Shown here piece by piece: positions 1 to 12,100 of a stretch of 64,000 nucleotides of DNA. The stretch is taken from NCBI GenBank assembly GCA_940671915.1, contig CALNVZ010003432.1:5724203-5788202 (forward strand), given 5' to 3'. The stretch's first letter is position 1, and the number at the start of each line of letters is the position of its first letter. Below the pieces are notes generated by a model. That model was not told the origin of the DNA. It saw only the letters and a program-made list of their open reading frames with translations, and made no database searches. This stretch comes from Paracentrotus lividus (taxonomy: Eukaryota; Echinodermata; Echinoidea; Camarodonta; Echinidae). The translations under genes were made by a program, and so were the position numbers.

Positions 1-700
1 AGGTTCCTACATTTTTTTGGATTTTTTTATTGGCCTGAACATGATCAAAAACACCGTGTACACTTTTCGCTGGAATCGACCATATACTTGTATGTAATGA
101 AAACAGTTATATCTACATTTAATAAATAACTGTATATCATAAATAGAACTTGACTTGTTCTTTGTGCTCGTTTTCCTCCTAATAGACCGTATGCATATGA
201 CGTCATAATCTCATAGCACCCTCCCTCAAAGGATATAAGAATATGTGTAAATGGAGTTGTCAGAGATGCGCAAGCTGAAGATCACAAACGCATGCAAAGC
301 AATGGCCTCAGCATCTGAGATGGTGGCGCGATGATGTCAATGCTTAAGGTTTATATGAGATTAGTACATCATTGCATTCATGATGCCATTGTCAGACATG
401 ACCGAATAAGGTAAATGGACGAGAAACTGGTGGGAAAATCCAGTCCTTGTCTGATGGTTGAGTGTTTTATGATAGTTTTGACAGTGCTCGGTTGTTTCTC
501 ATGTTAATGTCCGCAAGGTCTTGCATACACACTACATATCCACAGAATGCACTCAGGTTGACCACCAATCAAACCACATATACGCAGTCATGAATATACA
601 GCCATAGGACCAAAGTGTGACAGCCACGAACAATAGTGCCTTCCATTTCTTCTTTTTTTTTTATCCGGCTACATGCATGTCTGACAGCAGCTAAATGTCG

Positions 701-973
701 CTGGGCTGTTTAAAACCTTGTACAGTGTAAATGTATCTCAAATTTTGATGAAATCTTTTTCTTTCTTTTTTTTTTTTTGGGGGGGGGGGGATTAATCTGT
801 AGGTAATCAGTCAAGTGAAGTATTTTCTAAATTCAAGCTCTCTTAAAAATGAAGCTATGTACCACAGCTAATCAAAGGAAAGATGAACCCATAGTACATT
901 GACTGCCATCTTTTTTCAACCTGTTGATCATTTGACATTTTTGAGATACAATGTACAAGGTTTAACAGCCCAG
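701..973. repeat. Fold-back (MITE-like) element
   Basis: Left arm 701-746 (CTGGGCTGTTTAAAACCTTG...) and right arm 936-973 are inverted copies with small indels, about 190 bases apart. Size and structure suit a non-autonomous DNA element; target duplications are not clear. Confidence 0.65.
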
Positions 974-2244
974 TTAGGATTTTGAATAACGATATGCTAT
1001 CCAGAATTTCAGATGTTCATGTTTAAACTCGAATTATATAACTTTTTATTACGAATCAATTTTGGTTAAAGAAACAAGACAAAGATAAAGGAGAGCAGAC
1101 ACTAATTTGTGTGGTAATGAAAGACATCATTCCAATTTTTTATTGAAAATAACCCTGCTCCCTCAAAAAAGATACACAGAACTCCCAAATTCTACAATAT
1201 TTCACATATACATCATTTAAACATTTAGTTTACCACATTCAATAGACAATTTTTTTTAAGGTGCAGGTAGCTTTTATAAACCAAGCTAAGGATATAGATA
1301 GGCTTTATATAGATTATTTAAAGAGATAATATATTATCTTGCCTGTACATTGAATAATAAAAACTGAATGTAAAATTGTTGGTAAAAATGTATTAAAGCT
1401 ACAGGCTACTCATTAAAAAAAGAAATCTTAAAAAAGCAACACAAATAGATATAAATGTTCAATTTTGCATCAATTTCTAAAACTTTGTTTTCATATAAAC
1501 CATCACCAGACTTATGGTATGATAGCATTCTACCTGGGTATTATTGTCCAAAAACCTTCCATTAGAAATACTAGAAATTTAATAAATGATAGTGTAATAT
1601 ATTTTTGAGATAATAATTAGACTGTCCATATACAACATGTACCCTTTTCTATGTAACCCCTTCGAAACAATTCTGAGAAGTCATTTAGCAATTGTGGCAT
1701 TCCAGCATGCTGTCTACCGAAACAAAACATTACTGCAAAACATAGCATAAAACAATACATTTCTTAAGATATAAATGTTACCAACGACATTGTCAAATCA
1801 TTCCATATTCTGTAGAATCAAAATTACAAAATAAATACAAATGGTAAACATTTTAACCCTTTATGGTGTGCTTAATTAACCAATCAACACAAACATAAGA
1901 AATCAACTCACTCTAAGATTGCATTCTCATTAACAATGCAGGTGATTAAATCGTATTTGTTATATTATTTGACAACCTTTGGTCATCTGTACATAAAAGT
2001 GTCATCCTAGGATAATTTCAGATAGTTTAAAAGAACTTAATAAAACTACAACTCAAGTATTCACTTCGGCACAGGGCCTTGTCAACCGTGGAACATAAAG
2101 AGTACAAAAATACACATGGTTCACTCAGTGTTATACAGTCCACTCCCATTATAATGAGGTGCTTAGGACCCAGTCAATTACACTGTTACAAGAAAATCCC
2201 ATTATACTGAACACAGACACATGTGTATATAATATGGTAGACCA

Positions 2245-2613
2245 AGGCTGCTCCGTCTTCATCGTGTCCCTCTGAAGACAGAGAGCTACCATAGCACGAG
2301 CTGTTCAAACTGCAGTGTACACAGCCGAGTGTGTTTTTCGGTGATCATATTTGATCGACCCAAGATTTGCTATAACATGAGAGTTATTCCACTTACCGCA
2401 TCTGGAAGTAGAATTTCTCTAGATCTATCTGTTTCTTGTCATTGATGCCCAACTGTCTTGTTGAATTTGGTTTTTGGGGGTTTCCATAAGTTTTTCCCAT
2501 TAAATTTGGGGAAATTTAACAGAGAATCAGGGCACTGCAGTTTGAACAGCTCGCGCAATGGTAGCTCTCTGTCTTCAGAGGAGTAGGCCCTATGATGAAG
2601 ACAGAGCAGCCTC
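2245..2613. repeat. Fold-back (MITE-like) element with about 75-bp arms
   Basis: Arms 2245-2317 and 2533-2613 are inverted copies (GGCTGCTC.GTCTTCATC ... GAGCTGTTCAAACTGCAGTG). Internal GATGAAGACAGA/TCTGTCTTC repeats add secondary structure. No coding content. Confidence 0.75.
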
Positions 2614-3154
2614 GGCAAAAAATGATTTAAGACCTAGAAAATTTCCTTTTCATAACAAAATATCTGTGCTCATTATAAAGGGAGTAGATAATATTTGCTT
2701 TTGTTTCTCCTCTGCTTTCACTGAAATGTGGGCGATACAGTGTACAAGGTTATACTCAACATGTGATAACTTGAATAAAAAATGAGACAATATAACACAA
2801 ACCGTGTTGTAGGCTGTAAATGCAGTATATACAGTGACTATGTACAGCCTTGTTCTTGTTTATGTTGTGAAGACTATGCTGGTCTAGTGTGATTACATCA
2901 AACAAATAGCAAAAAAGCAATACATTATCAAGGCTTTCAAAGTATTATAACCGTAGACTATTTTGTTTCTATTAAAGCAATGATATTGGTTTGCCTAACT
3001 AGCTTGCAAGGTACATGTACATCACTCTGATCGCATTGTTGAACATACAGTATATGGTTGGGTACAAAAGTCGGTGAAGATGCAGCATTAAGTTAGCAAC
3101 CATATAACTTGCATATCAAATACATATACAATCAAAGTCCATTGGTGGTCTTTT

Positions 3155-3225
3155 CAGGACCACTCATACCTCAGGAAAGAATACTTGGTGCACCGTGAAA
3201 CCTTCACCTGCTAAAAGTCCATTAT
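3155..3225. repeat. Dispersed repeat shared with 61226-61300
   Basis: TTTTCAGGACCACTCATA...GAATACTTGGTG...GTGAAACCTTC occurs here and again near 61226-61300 in the same orientation. Nature unknown; the two copies are 58 kb apart. Confidence 0.7.
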
Positions 3226-5458
3226 CATTTTGTTGAATTTATTAGAACATTTGTTCGGTCACAAACTAGTGATTGTACCCTAATCACAGTGCCATTGATA
3301 CTTACATTTATTTCATGTTATTCCAGGGCCATACATTTCTTTACTACAAATAATTAAAAACTAAGGATGGATGGAATGAAAGAGAGAAGGGGAAAGATAA
3401 TGATAGAAACAAACATCAAAGAGAGAGGGAGAGAGAGAGAAGATTAAAAATATTGTATGTTTTGAATTTCTATACCCACTATCCAGTATTAAAATAACTG
3501 CTCAAATGTTTGACAATATTTCAGCAGATAGTTAAATATGTACATGTTTTGCTCTAGTTTACTATTAAACATAAATTACATATTCAAGATGTAATAAAAA
3601 CAGGATACTTTACAGGTACTTTTCCAAAACTTTTTGTAATTTAACATAATACTTATTGACCTCTACGGGTGATGTTATTAATTAATACTCTGCATCATAA
3701 GATAAATTACCATACAGTATACCTGAATTACGGTGAAAAGTCTTGGACCATGAGGCATGTAGATACATATTATTTTGTAATTTGCACTCTAAAAGAACTG
3801 CCTATTATCAATACTGTATGAATACATCTAATTCATGTTTTGGGACCAGTAACACAAAGGTCTGCAATCAATTGCTTATTTTGAAAGAACACTCCTTATT
3901 GGTTACTGGTCAGTTCTTTTGAACAAATACATGTAGCCCATGTAACAATGCTCTTGATTGGCAATTAATTGCCATTCTGCGATTGATTGCAAAACCTGTG
4001 TGTATGGAGCCGTGGGATGACTATAAATTCTATGTTAACAGTGCTTCTAGAAAAAAATTGTAAGCAAATATTTCTATTTCATAGCATCAACTGAGAAGAG
4101 ACATAAAAGAAAAGACTTTCCTACACCCGAAAGATGCGAAGTCCCTTACGGAAAGTACATGTACATGTAAAAAAAAACTAAGATTAAAAAAAAGCACCAA
4201 TGTACATTTTATAAAATGATTTCAGAAAATAATTCCATTAAACAAGAAAAAACGTCCCCCCCCCCCTCGTAAAAAAAAATATTGAAAAAAAATCAATACA
4301 AAATAATACAAAACAAATGTAGAGTGTACATGTATGTATTTTATAAAAAAAACTTTTAAAAAGTGACCAATATTTGAGATTATTCTGTTAACGAATTATT
4401 GATCACCCCAGAATCATATATGATATGATTAATTTCATATTTCGGTAAACTAAAAATCTAGTATTCCATATTTGTATTACAATTCCTATAATCTGAAATA
4501 AAAAAATCTGTTCAATAAAATGTATCAAATATTGCACAAATCAACCCCTATTGGAATCATGCACAAAGTTGATGGTCAAACACACTTCATAAGAATGCAC
4601 ATCATTTGCAACAAAACCTTAAAACAAGAAGTCACCCTTACATCAAGTCAGTTGTAAAAGCAACTAAGTTGAAAGAACATAATTGTAAGAGTACACAAAA
4701 ATTTGAACACAATAAAAACAAAAGAAGAAAATAATGAGATATATAAATTTGAGAATTGCAAAATTCTAAAAATATTTAAAATGGAAATGGAATGATTTAT
4801 TAGCTATTCAGTCAGTGTTAGGATTGGAATTGAAGGGAGGAATTTTCACCGCAGCGAATGTCATAAATCCAAAAGAATGAGATTAACCAAATTTAAGCTG
4901 AATCTAATTCAAAATAGTGTGTGGATAATATGTTCATATACCCAACATTATTTCTTGTGAAATGTATCCTGAATACATTTTGCTACCATATGCACATTCA
5001 AATGTATTGTAGACTCAATCATAACAAGATTAAAATAATGCATTATAACTTGGCATACTTGCATGTACATTATCTATGTAAGTTGGTCAAAAAATTACTT
5101 ACCAACAATTTTCAAATGAATAATCATTCATCTTTGAATTGCAAAAAATATATACATAAATACAAGATATATATTATGCCCAAAAGGCTATTTCTAGTAC
5201 AACTAAATAAGAATGCACCATTTAAAACCATGATACACTACATTCTCTTTTCTGATACATTCTCGGTGCAGTGAATAGAATACCTTAGGGGTTTAACGAT
5301 TACAAGATTAGAGATCATTAATTTTGGTCCATATTAAATTGATAGATCTACACCTCATTTTGGATATAAGGAGTTAATATGATTCCCTCACTGTACAGTA
5401 AATAATCATGTATCACCATATTAACCAATTTAAAAAGGTGCCAAAGACAACTAAAATC

Positions 5459-5661
5459 GACCTCAATGCTTGACCTCTCAGTTTGACCTAATAGTTTGAC
5501 CTTAAGTTGACCTCACAGGTGTGACCTCTGAAGTTGATCTAATAGGTTGACCTTTAAAGTAACCTCAAAGTTTGAACTCACAGATTGACCTCTAAGGATG
5601 ACTTCACAGGTTTGACCTCATAGATTGACCTTTCAAGTTGACCTCAAAGGTTAACCTCACT
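5459..5661 (-). repeat. Tandem 12-13 bp array of AGGTCA-type units across the shootin stop codon
   Basis: About sixteen degenerate units of the form (A/T)GGTTGACCTCA are arranged head to tail. On the minus strand each contributes AGGTCA-like half-sites, the core bound by nuclear receptors; spacing varies by a base or so. The array begins within the last codons of exon 13 and forms the start of the 3' untranslated region. Confidence 0.8.
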
Positions 5662-6127
5662 GTACAAAGGCTCTGGTTCCTGTTTTGGAATCGAAGGTTG
5701 ACGCCGCGGCGACGGCACCGGTTTATCTTGTCTCTCCTCCACCAGTGAGTAATCGCCAAACTCGCCAAACTCATCCCCGACGATCGTAAACTTGGCTCCA
5801 TTCTGATGCGAGGAATCCGATGACGAAGGAACAAAATCAGCCGACGCATAGCAACGCTCATCACCGCTGTCCTGGATGAAAGCTGGGTTGTTCTCGACTT
5901 CGATCTCTTGAGACGAGGATGAGATGATGGATGATAGAGTAGAGGAAGGGGTTGATGGGGGACTGGTTTCTTCTTGATGTACGGTGCTATAGATGGGTTC
6001 TGGTGGTGGAGGTGGTGGATCGCTACTGGTGCTGGATAGTGGAGATCGCCTAGGGGCTACTGGAGGCACGTTGGTGGTCCTATGTGGTGAGGTCCCACTG
6101 TCTAGACTAGTACTGTTGATTAGGGGC
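5644..6127 (-). CDS. SHTN1: Shootin-1-like exon 13 (terminal, residues 469-629)
   Basis: Acceptor GTTTCTTGAATAG, then a 484-nt coding stretch to TGA at 5644-5646. The tail is Ser/Pro-rich and predicted disordered. Visible motifs: two basic proline motifs, PPVAPRR and KPVPSPRR (SH3-ligand type); a six-proline run leading into EPIYSTV (Tyr about 515); ENNPAF (about 548-552); and the C-terminal EPLYSEVNL (Tyr about 624). The paired EP(I/L)YSxV motifs look like phosphotyrosine docking sites; this is inference. The last four codons and the stop lie within a tandem AGGTCA-like array. Confidence 0.85.
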
Positions 6128-9100
6128 CTATTCAAGAAACAAAACAAAAAGTAATAATTTACTTGCTCATAATGGCTACATTTATAAATTAAAATCGAGG
6201 ATACATTCTACTCCTATTGTAACAATCATAGGCACATTGGCGGTCCTATGTGGGGAAGTCCCACTGACTAAACTAGTACTGGTCATTAGGGGCCTGTTTA
6301 ACCAACAACAAGAGAAAAAAATACATTTACTTGTTCATAATGGCTAGGTATAAAATAAGAATGATGCATTGTAAAAAGCACAGATACAAGGGGATTTTGT
6401 TAGAACAAGCCAACTCTCCCAGTCCAAATGTCAATCATGTGCACAAGTGTGTATGTGCCCATATGATCAGTATAACAAGGTTTTGTTATAACAAAGTATT
6501 TAACTTGGTCCCAAGCATCTCATTGTAATGGGAGTGGACTGTAGTTGAATTTAGGCAGGTTTTCTTTGTTATTATAATTTATGAATGTTTCTTTCCTTGA
6601 GACATATAGTTAACGAGGTATTCAAACAACTTGTTATTCACAAAAAATGAATTACAATATTGGAAATCCAATTCGTATACATTAGTTGTTGCTATGCCGA
6701 ACACCTCGGGCAAGCCTTTTGGTCGTCAATAACAACTTGTTTTAAAAAGTATGCATAAAATTGAATATGTTAGTAAAGCAATGTATTGATAAATGATGAA
6801 AGCTAAATATTTATATTATATATGAAATATATTCAAATACAAAGTACATTGTATTCCAGTAAGAGATCCCAAACTTTTTTGGGGGCAAGTATATGCCTAT
6901 GAATTCTGAAATTTTCATAATTATATACATACATTTTATATACACGCAGAACTACAAAAAATATACATATTACACACATGTACATGCATAACTAATGCTA
7001 TATTATCCACATGCACTACATACATATTCTTGACATGCTAAATAAACAGATTTAATAGACACCCAAATATCATCCACATGCAATTAGAAGAAAACTTGAA
7101 ATTTTAAACACCAAAACAAAGCTGGTAGAAACATATTGCTGTTTTGCCCAGGTTCTTACAAACCAAACAGGGCCCCTGATTAATATCTGATCCAGGCTTT
7201 TTTAGATTCTTATCTCATATGTTAAAAAAACATAATTATGTGTATGTAATGTATGAGAGGATGCAGAAAGACGTTAACCCATGATATGCATGAAGTGAAA
7301 TGCTATTCCAGCTCTTAAAGGGTACATTCACCCAAGAAGTTCTTGGCTCTTTTAAAAAATGGAGAAAAATGAACGAAAATATAAGTGATGTTGTGAAGAA
7401 AATCCATGAAAAGATAAGAAAGTTCAAAGTTTTGATTTTATAACTTCATTTGCAAGCTGCCCTTAGTCTAATGTGAATTGTCTAATGTGAATTCCATAAA
7501 TTTCTGTTTAAAAAAGAAAGAAAAGAAATTGAGTATTTATTTTTCAGGGTTTTGTTTTGTCTAAGATATAAGGTTACATGTAGGTTCAGTGTTTAGTTCA
7601 AGCTGAAGCTAGCCATTTGATTGGTGTTAAGTATTGACCAATGAGCAAGTGTCACCTGAGCAATTGTCATGGAACAAAAATATAACAAATTTCAAATGTT
7701 ATATGCTCTTTTAGGGTGAGAGTTGTTGCTTACTGCATTGAATTTCATGACTTTTGTTTAGTTATCATATACCTTTAATTTATAACATATTTAACAAAAC
7801 GTTTAAGCTATATATCTATAGCTAGTTGCTGTGATCGACGCGCTATAATATTTTTGCGAGAACAGTGTACTAAAAAGCTTTAAACCCATTAAAAATACAA
7901 CAACACATTCAACATGAAAATTCACAATGAATACTATATTATTTACAGTTGACTTCCATTTTAACAAGCATGCATTCAGGATTTTGTTAATGAAGCAATT
8001 GGTCCAAATTTCAAACATGTGCATATGTGTGTGCCTATTAATATTTTGTTATGACAATTAAGCTCATATTATTTGCATCAACAAGAACATCTCATTATAA
8101 AGGGAGGGGACTAATTCCATTGAAAGTTTCATGTACTGCTTAAAAGAGGAGAAAATTTGAAAAAATATCTTGAAGCTGCAAAACAAAATTCATTTGTGAA
8201 GCAAGCATTATGAAATCAAAATATATACAAATTAAGAGAGAGAGAGAGAGAGAGAGAAAGATAGAGAGATTTGGAGAAAACTCCTTAAAAGCTGCAAAAC
8301 ATAATGCACATGTGAAGCAAGCATTACGAAACCAACATATACATGTATTCAAAGAGAGAGAGAGCGAATGGAAGAAAACTCTTTAAAAGAGGCACAACAT
8401 AATCAATGCACATGAAGCAAGCGTTATGAAACCAAAATACAGACAACAGATAGAGCAAGCAGAAAGATGCGTTTGATCTGAATAAGGTTTCTACCTTTGG
8501 GAAGAATGTGGGATAGCTGTGGATTGTGGGGACGGTCTGGCACCTGTCAAGAAACAATAATTGATTTGAATGCTCAATTACATGTAGATTGCCTTCTTGC
8601 TTACAGGCACAGCAAGGGACCTATAGCTTTACATCCTATCCACAATACTTGGTCGTGAGTTAGGCCTACATGTACATGTACGCTCCCAGAGGATGTAGGA
8701 TAACTCGGGCCCCCTGGACAACTCAGCTACTATTTATTTTTGGTGAGGTTAAGGGTAAGGATTAAGTTTCAGGTTAGGGTTTTAAGGGTTTAGGGTTAGG
8801 TTTTGGGTCAAGTCCGGGTTGTCAAGAGGGCCTAGTTAGACGATTCCTACAAGGGGCAGTTTTATGTTCTATCAAAAAAACTTTAAGAATGATACAATTG
8901 AGCTTCCTAAATCATGCAACTAATGTCATTGATAAAAATTTCTGAAGACTTCTAGCAATAAGAATATTTAAATAAATTAATCAATTAATCAATTAAAAAA
9001 TAAATAAATTATATCATGTTTAATACAGTTAGAATAAAATATACAATTTGCATAACCTTTAGTGTATTAATTTGAAAAAAAGAAATTCTAGACAACTTAT

Positions 9101-12100
9101 AACATTACAATGTGGTTTCCAAGTTTAATACCCCAATGTTTGTCTTGGTTCAAAAGAGATGCAATAACAATATGGTTTGATGTGATTTAAGGTGCAAATT
9201 ATGTTTAGTGTAATAGTGCATTTAACCTGTTATATTTTTCTGTGATAACATAATAATGTATCTAGTGTTAATGGAAATTGAGAGTACATTAATGTTGAAC
9301 ATCACAAACAAACTACCGGTATAAAACAATGTATATGTACACACACTTTTGACAAATACAGTATGATGATGGTATATGTCTGCATCCTTTTTTTTTTTTT
9401 AATGATAGAAAAAATATTTTTGAGGGAATGCTTACTTCCATGTTATTCCTAATCATCTAATTAGTACCCCCCCCCAAAAAAAAAAATAATAATAAAATTA
9501 AAAAAATAAATACCGGTAAATAAAAAAATAAAATAAAATCTTAGCAAAAACATTGTTGTTTAGCAAGAAAAAGACGACCATGTCAATTTGACATTCAAAC
9601 AAAATTAATGTGTCACACTTGTCTGCGAAAATTCACTTTACACTAAGTTCGCTGTTTTTTATAACATTTTAACCTGTTAAAAAGTAGACCTTTCCTCAAT
9701 ATGTTGGTGTTGCTTTTGCATCAATATAAACTCCCTATGTATATAATCAAATATCACTAGTTGCTGTGCATTTTATACTTGTTTTATCTTAAGTGCTTTA
9801 AAACAATAGGAATAAAAGCAATATACAAAATAATGTATATCATCATTAATATTGTCATTATTATTATTAGTAGTAGTAGTAGTAGTAATAGTAGTAGTAG
9901 TTGTAGTAGCCCTACATGTGTCCCTAATACATATGGGATATAAGGGGCATATTTTGCGATATATATTTTTAATATGGACTAATAACAGAATGTTATCTAA
10001 ACTAATCTCATCTAATTTACAGAGTGAGTCAATAAAAATGTCCCATCATTTTGAAGGTGTCTTGTGAAAAGTATGAACATTCAATCATGGGTTACATGAT
10101 ATGTCTTGGTAAAGTCATCCTCCTAGCATATGTTGGTGCCATTTTCATTTGGGTCTTTGCATGCATGACTGAATAACAGACAATCTGCTGAAAACGGTAA
10201 GATCAAAATTGCGCCAAGTGGCTGATTGAAGATTAAAAGGAAATGTTGACAGAATATGTGTAAACATTTACCCACACACCTCCTCACCACACACACACAC
10301 ACACACACACCCATCCTCCCGCACACAAACACACCTCATCATACATGCACCCACACACACATTAAACAATTCACAATTAAATGTCCCGTTTGACGTTCTG
10401 TTTACCAAGACCATCACTGAATATTTGGGATGTTGTTATTCCATAACAACTGTTTGTGTGTGAGAGTGAGGGTGTCTGTGTATGTGTGTGGGTGTGTATA
10501 TATGTGTGTGTATGTGCTGGTATGGATGAGATAGGGTATGTGTGTATGTGAGTGTAGAGAGTGTGTGTGGGTGTGTGTGGTGAGGGTGTAAGTGTGTATG
10601 CGCTTTGTGTATCTGTAAATGGGGGAGGTGTGGGTGTGTGTCTTTGTGCGTGCAAATAAGTAATAAATTATCAATTTGTTTATTCTTCACCCATCCACCT
10701 GGCGCAAGTGAGATCTTACCGTCTTCTGAAGATTGTCTGTTATTCAGTCATGCATGCAAGGATTCAATTGAAAATTGTACAAACATAGGCTAGGATGATG
10801 ACTCTACCAAGACATATCATGAAACCCATGATTAAATATTCATACTTTTCACAAGACAGCTTCAAAGTGATGGGACATTTTTATTGACTCACTCTGTATA
10901 GGATTAAATATTAATTACTAAATAATCTAATCTATATGATCAAATATAGATAATCTAATCTAATCTAATCTAATCTATACGATTAAATGAATTACTTGTA
11001 GCAGGAGGTTGTGCTGAACGTTGTCTTCTTTGCTCCATTTTCTTCAGAAACTCAGAATCTGGTTGTTTTTCAGTTGTTCCCCTCGGCGGTGGTATCCTTG
11101 GTCGGTTTTGGTTCCTACTCTTTAGACCAACCTGAAAAAAAAAAAAAAATTTCTTATAGAGCGGAAATTACAAAATACATGTAGTATGCACTTTGAGAGA
11201 AAAATTGACAAAGAAATGAACAAAGAATACGACACATGGTTCAAGAATTTAAAAAAATGCCAAAGTGCCCTTAATTTTCTAAAGTGGGCACGTTCATTAT
11301 ATAGTCAGGAAGTTTGTTCTTAAGATCTGATGCTGCTTTCTGCAGAGCTATGTAACCATATACTTTTGAATAATTTTTTTCCAGAAACCATTATTTGACA
11401 TTTATTCAGGAATGTTTTAAATGTTAGTTCAAATTGTTTTAAAAGATGGATAACATTTAAAATTGGCCATTTGCCAGCTTTAATACAAAGAACTGTCTTG
11501 TAGTGTTTTTTATTAAAGCTGGCAAATGGCCAATTTTAAAGACATCTTGAACCAATGGGATCAAGAGTTAACTAAAGCTGGACTTAAATTAAACTATGCC
11601 AAAACTGAGTACATGCAAGTTGGAAGGGAGCAAGAGGAAGGGGATGTCACTGTAAATGGTCATGTGTTAAATAGGTCAAACCACTTCACATACCTAGGAA
11701 GCAAACTGACTTCTACCAACCTAATAGAGGATGAGGTCCTTTACAGGTTTCAGGGCAATCTGGCCCTTGTTTTGGGGTCTTTTTTTTTGGAGGGGGGGGG
11801 GGCTAATGGGCAAGGATGATTCTTTAAATAATCTGTTGTGCTATGACTTACCAGAATGTTATCCAGTTCTTTGACAGCTTGAGTAGTCTTGATAGACTGT
11901 TTAGATGTTGCTCCTCTTTTGTTGTCTTTCGTTGATGGGTTTCAGAGCAATCTGCCCCCCCTTTTTTTTTGTGAGGGGGGCTTAGGGGGCAAGGACATTT
12001 CTAGAAGTACTCTGGTGAGACATGACTCACCAGTAAGTTATCAATTTCTTTCACAGACTGTGCAGTCTTGATAGAAATTGAAAGACCTCGTGGTCTTTCA

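Larger units (their letters stand above)
1..5458. other. 3' flank of the shootin gene, no gene seen
   Basis: AT-rich sequence without supported coding potential. It holds two fold-back elements (701-973 and 2245-2613), a dispersed repeat (3155-3225), a G-run at 780-791 and C-run near 4255-4266. Minus-strand AATAAA signals (TTTATT on the plus strand, for example near 4796) could serve the shootin transcript but none can be chosen. Confidence 0.6.

Noticed and set aside
4921-5274. 117-codon plus-strand frame
   Set aside because: Composition follows AT-rich sequence (many H, K, Y, N, L); no motif or splice context.
8745-8823. True telomeric repeat
   Set aside because: Units are irregular and mixed with other sequence.
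10123-10690. Several minus-strand frames rich in His/Thr or Cys/Val
   Set aside because: They are translations of (CA)n/(TG)n microsatellite inside the MITE.
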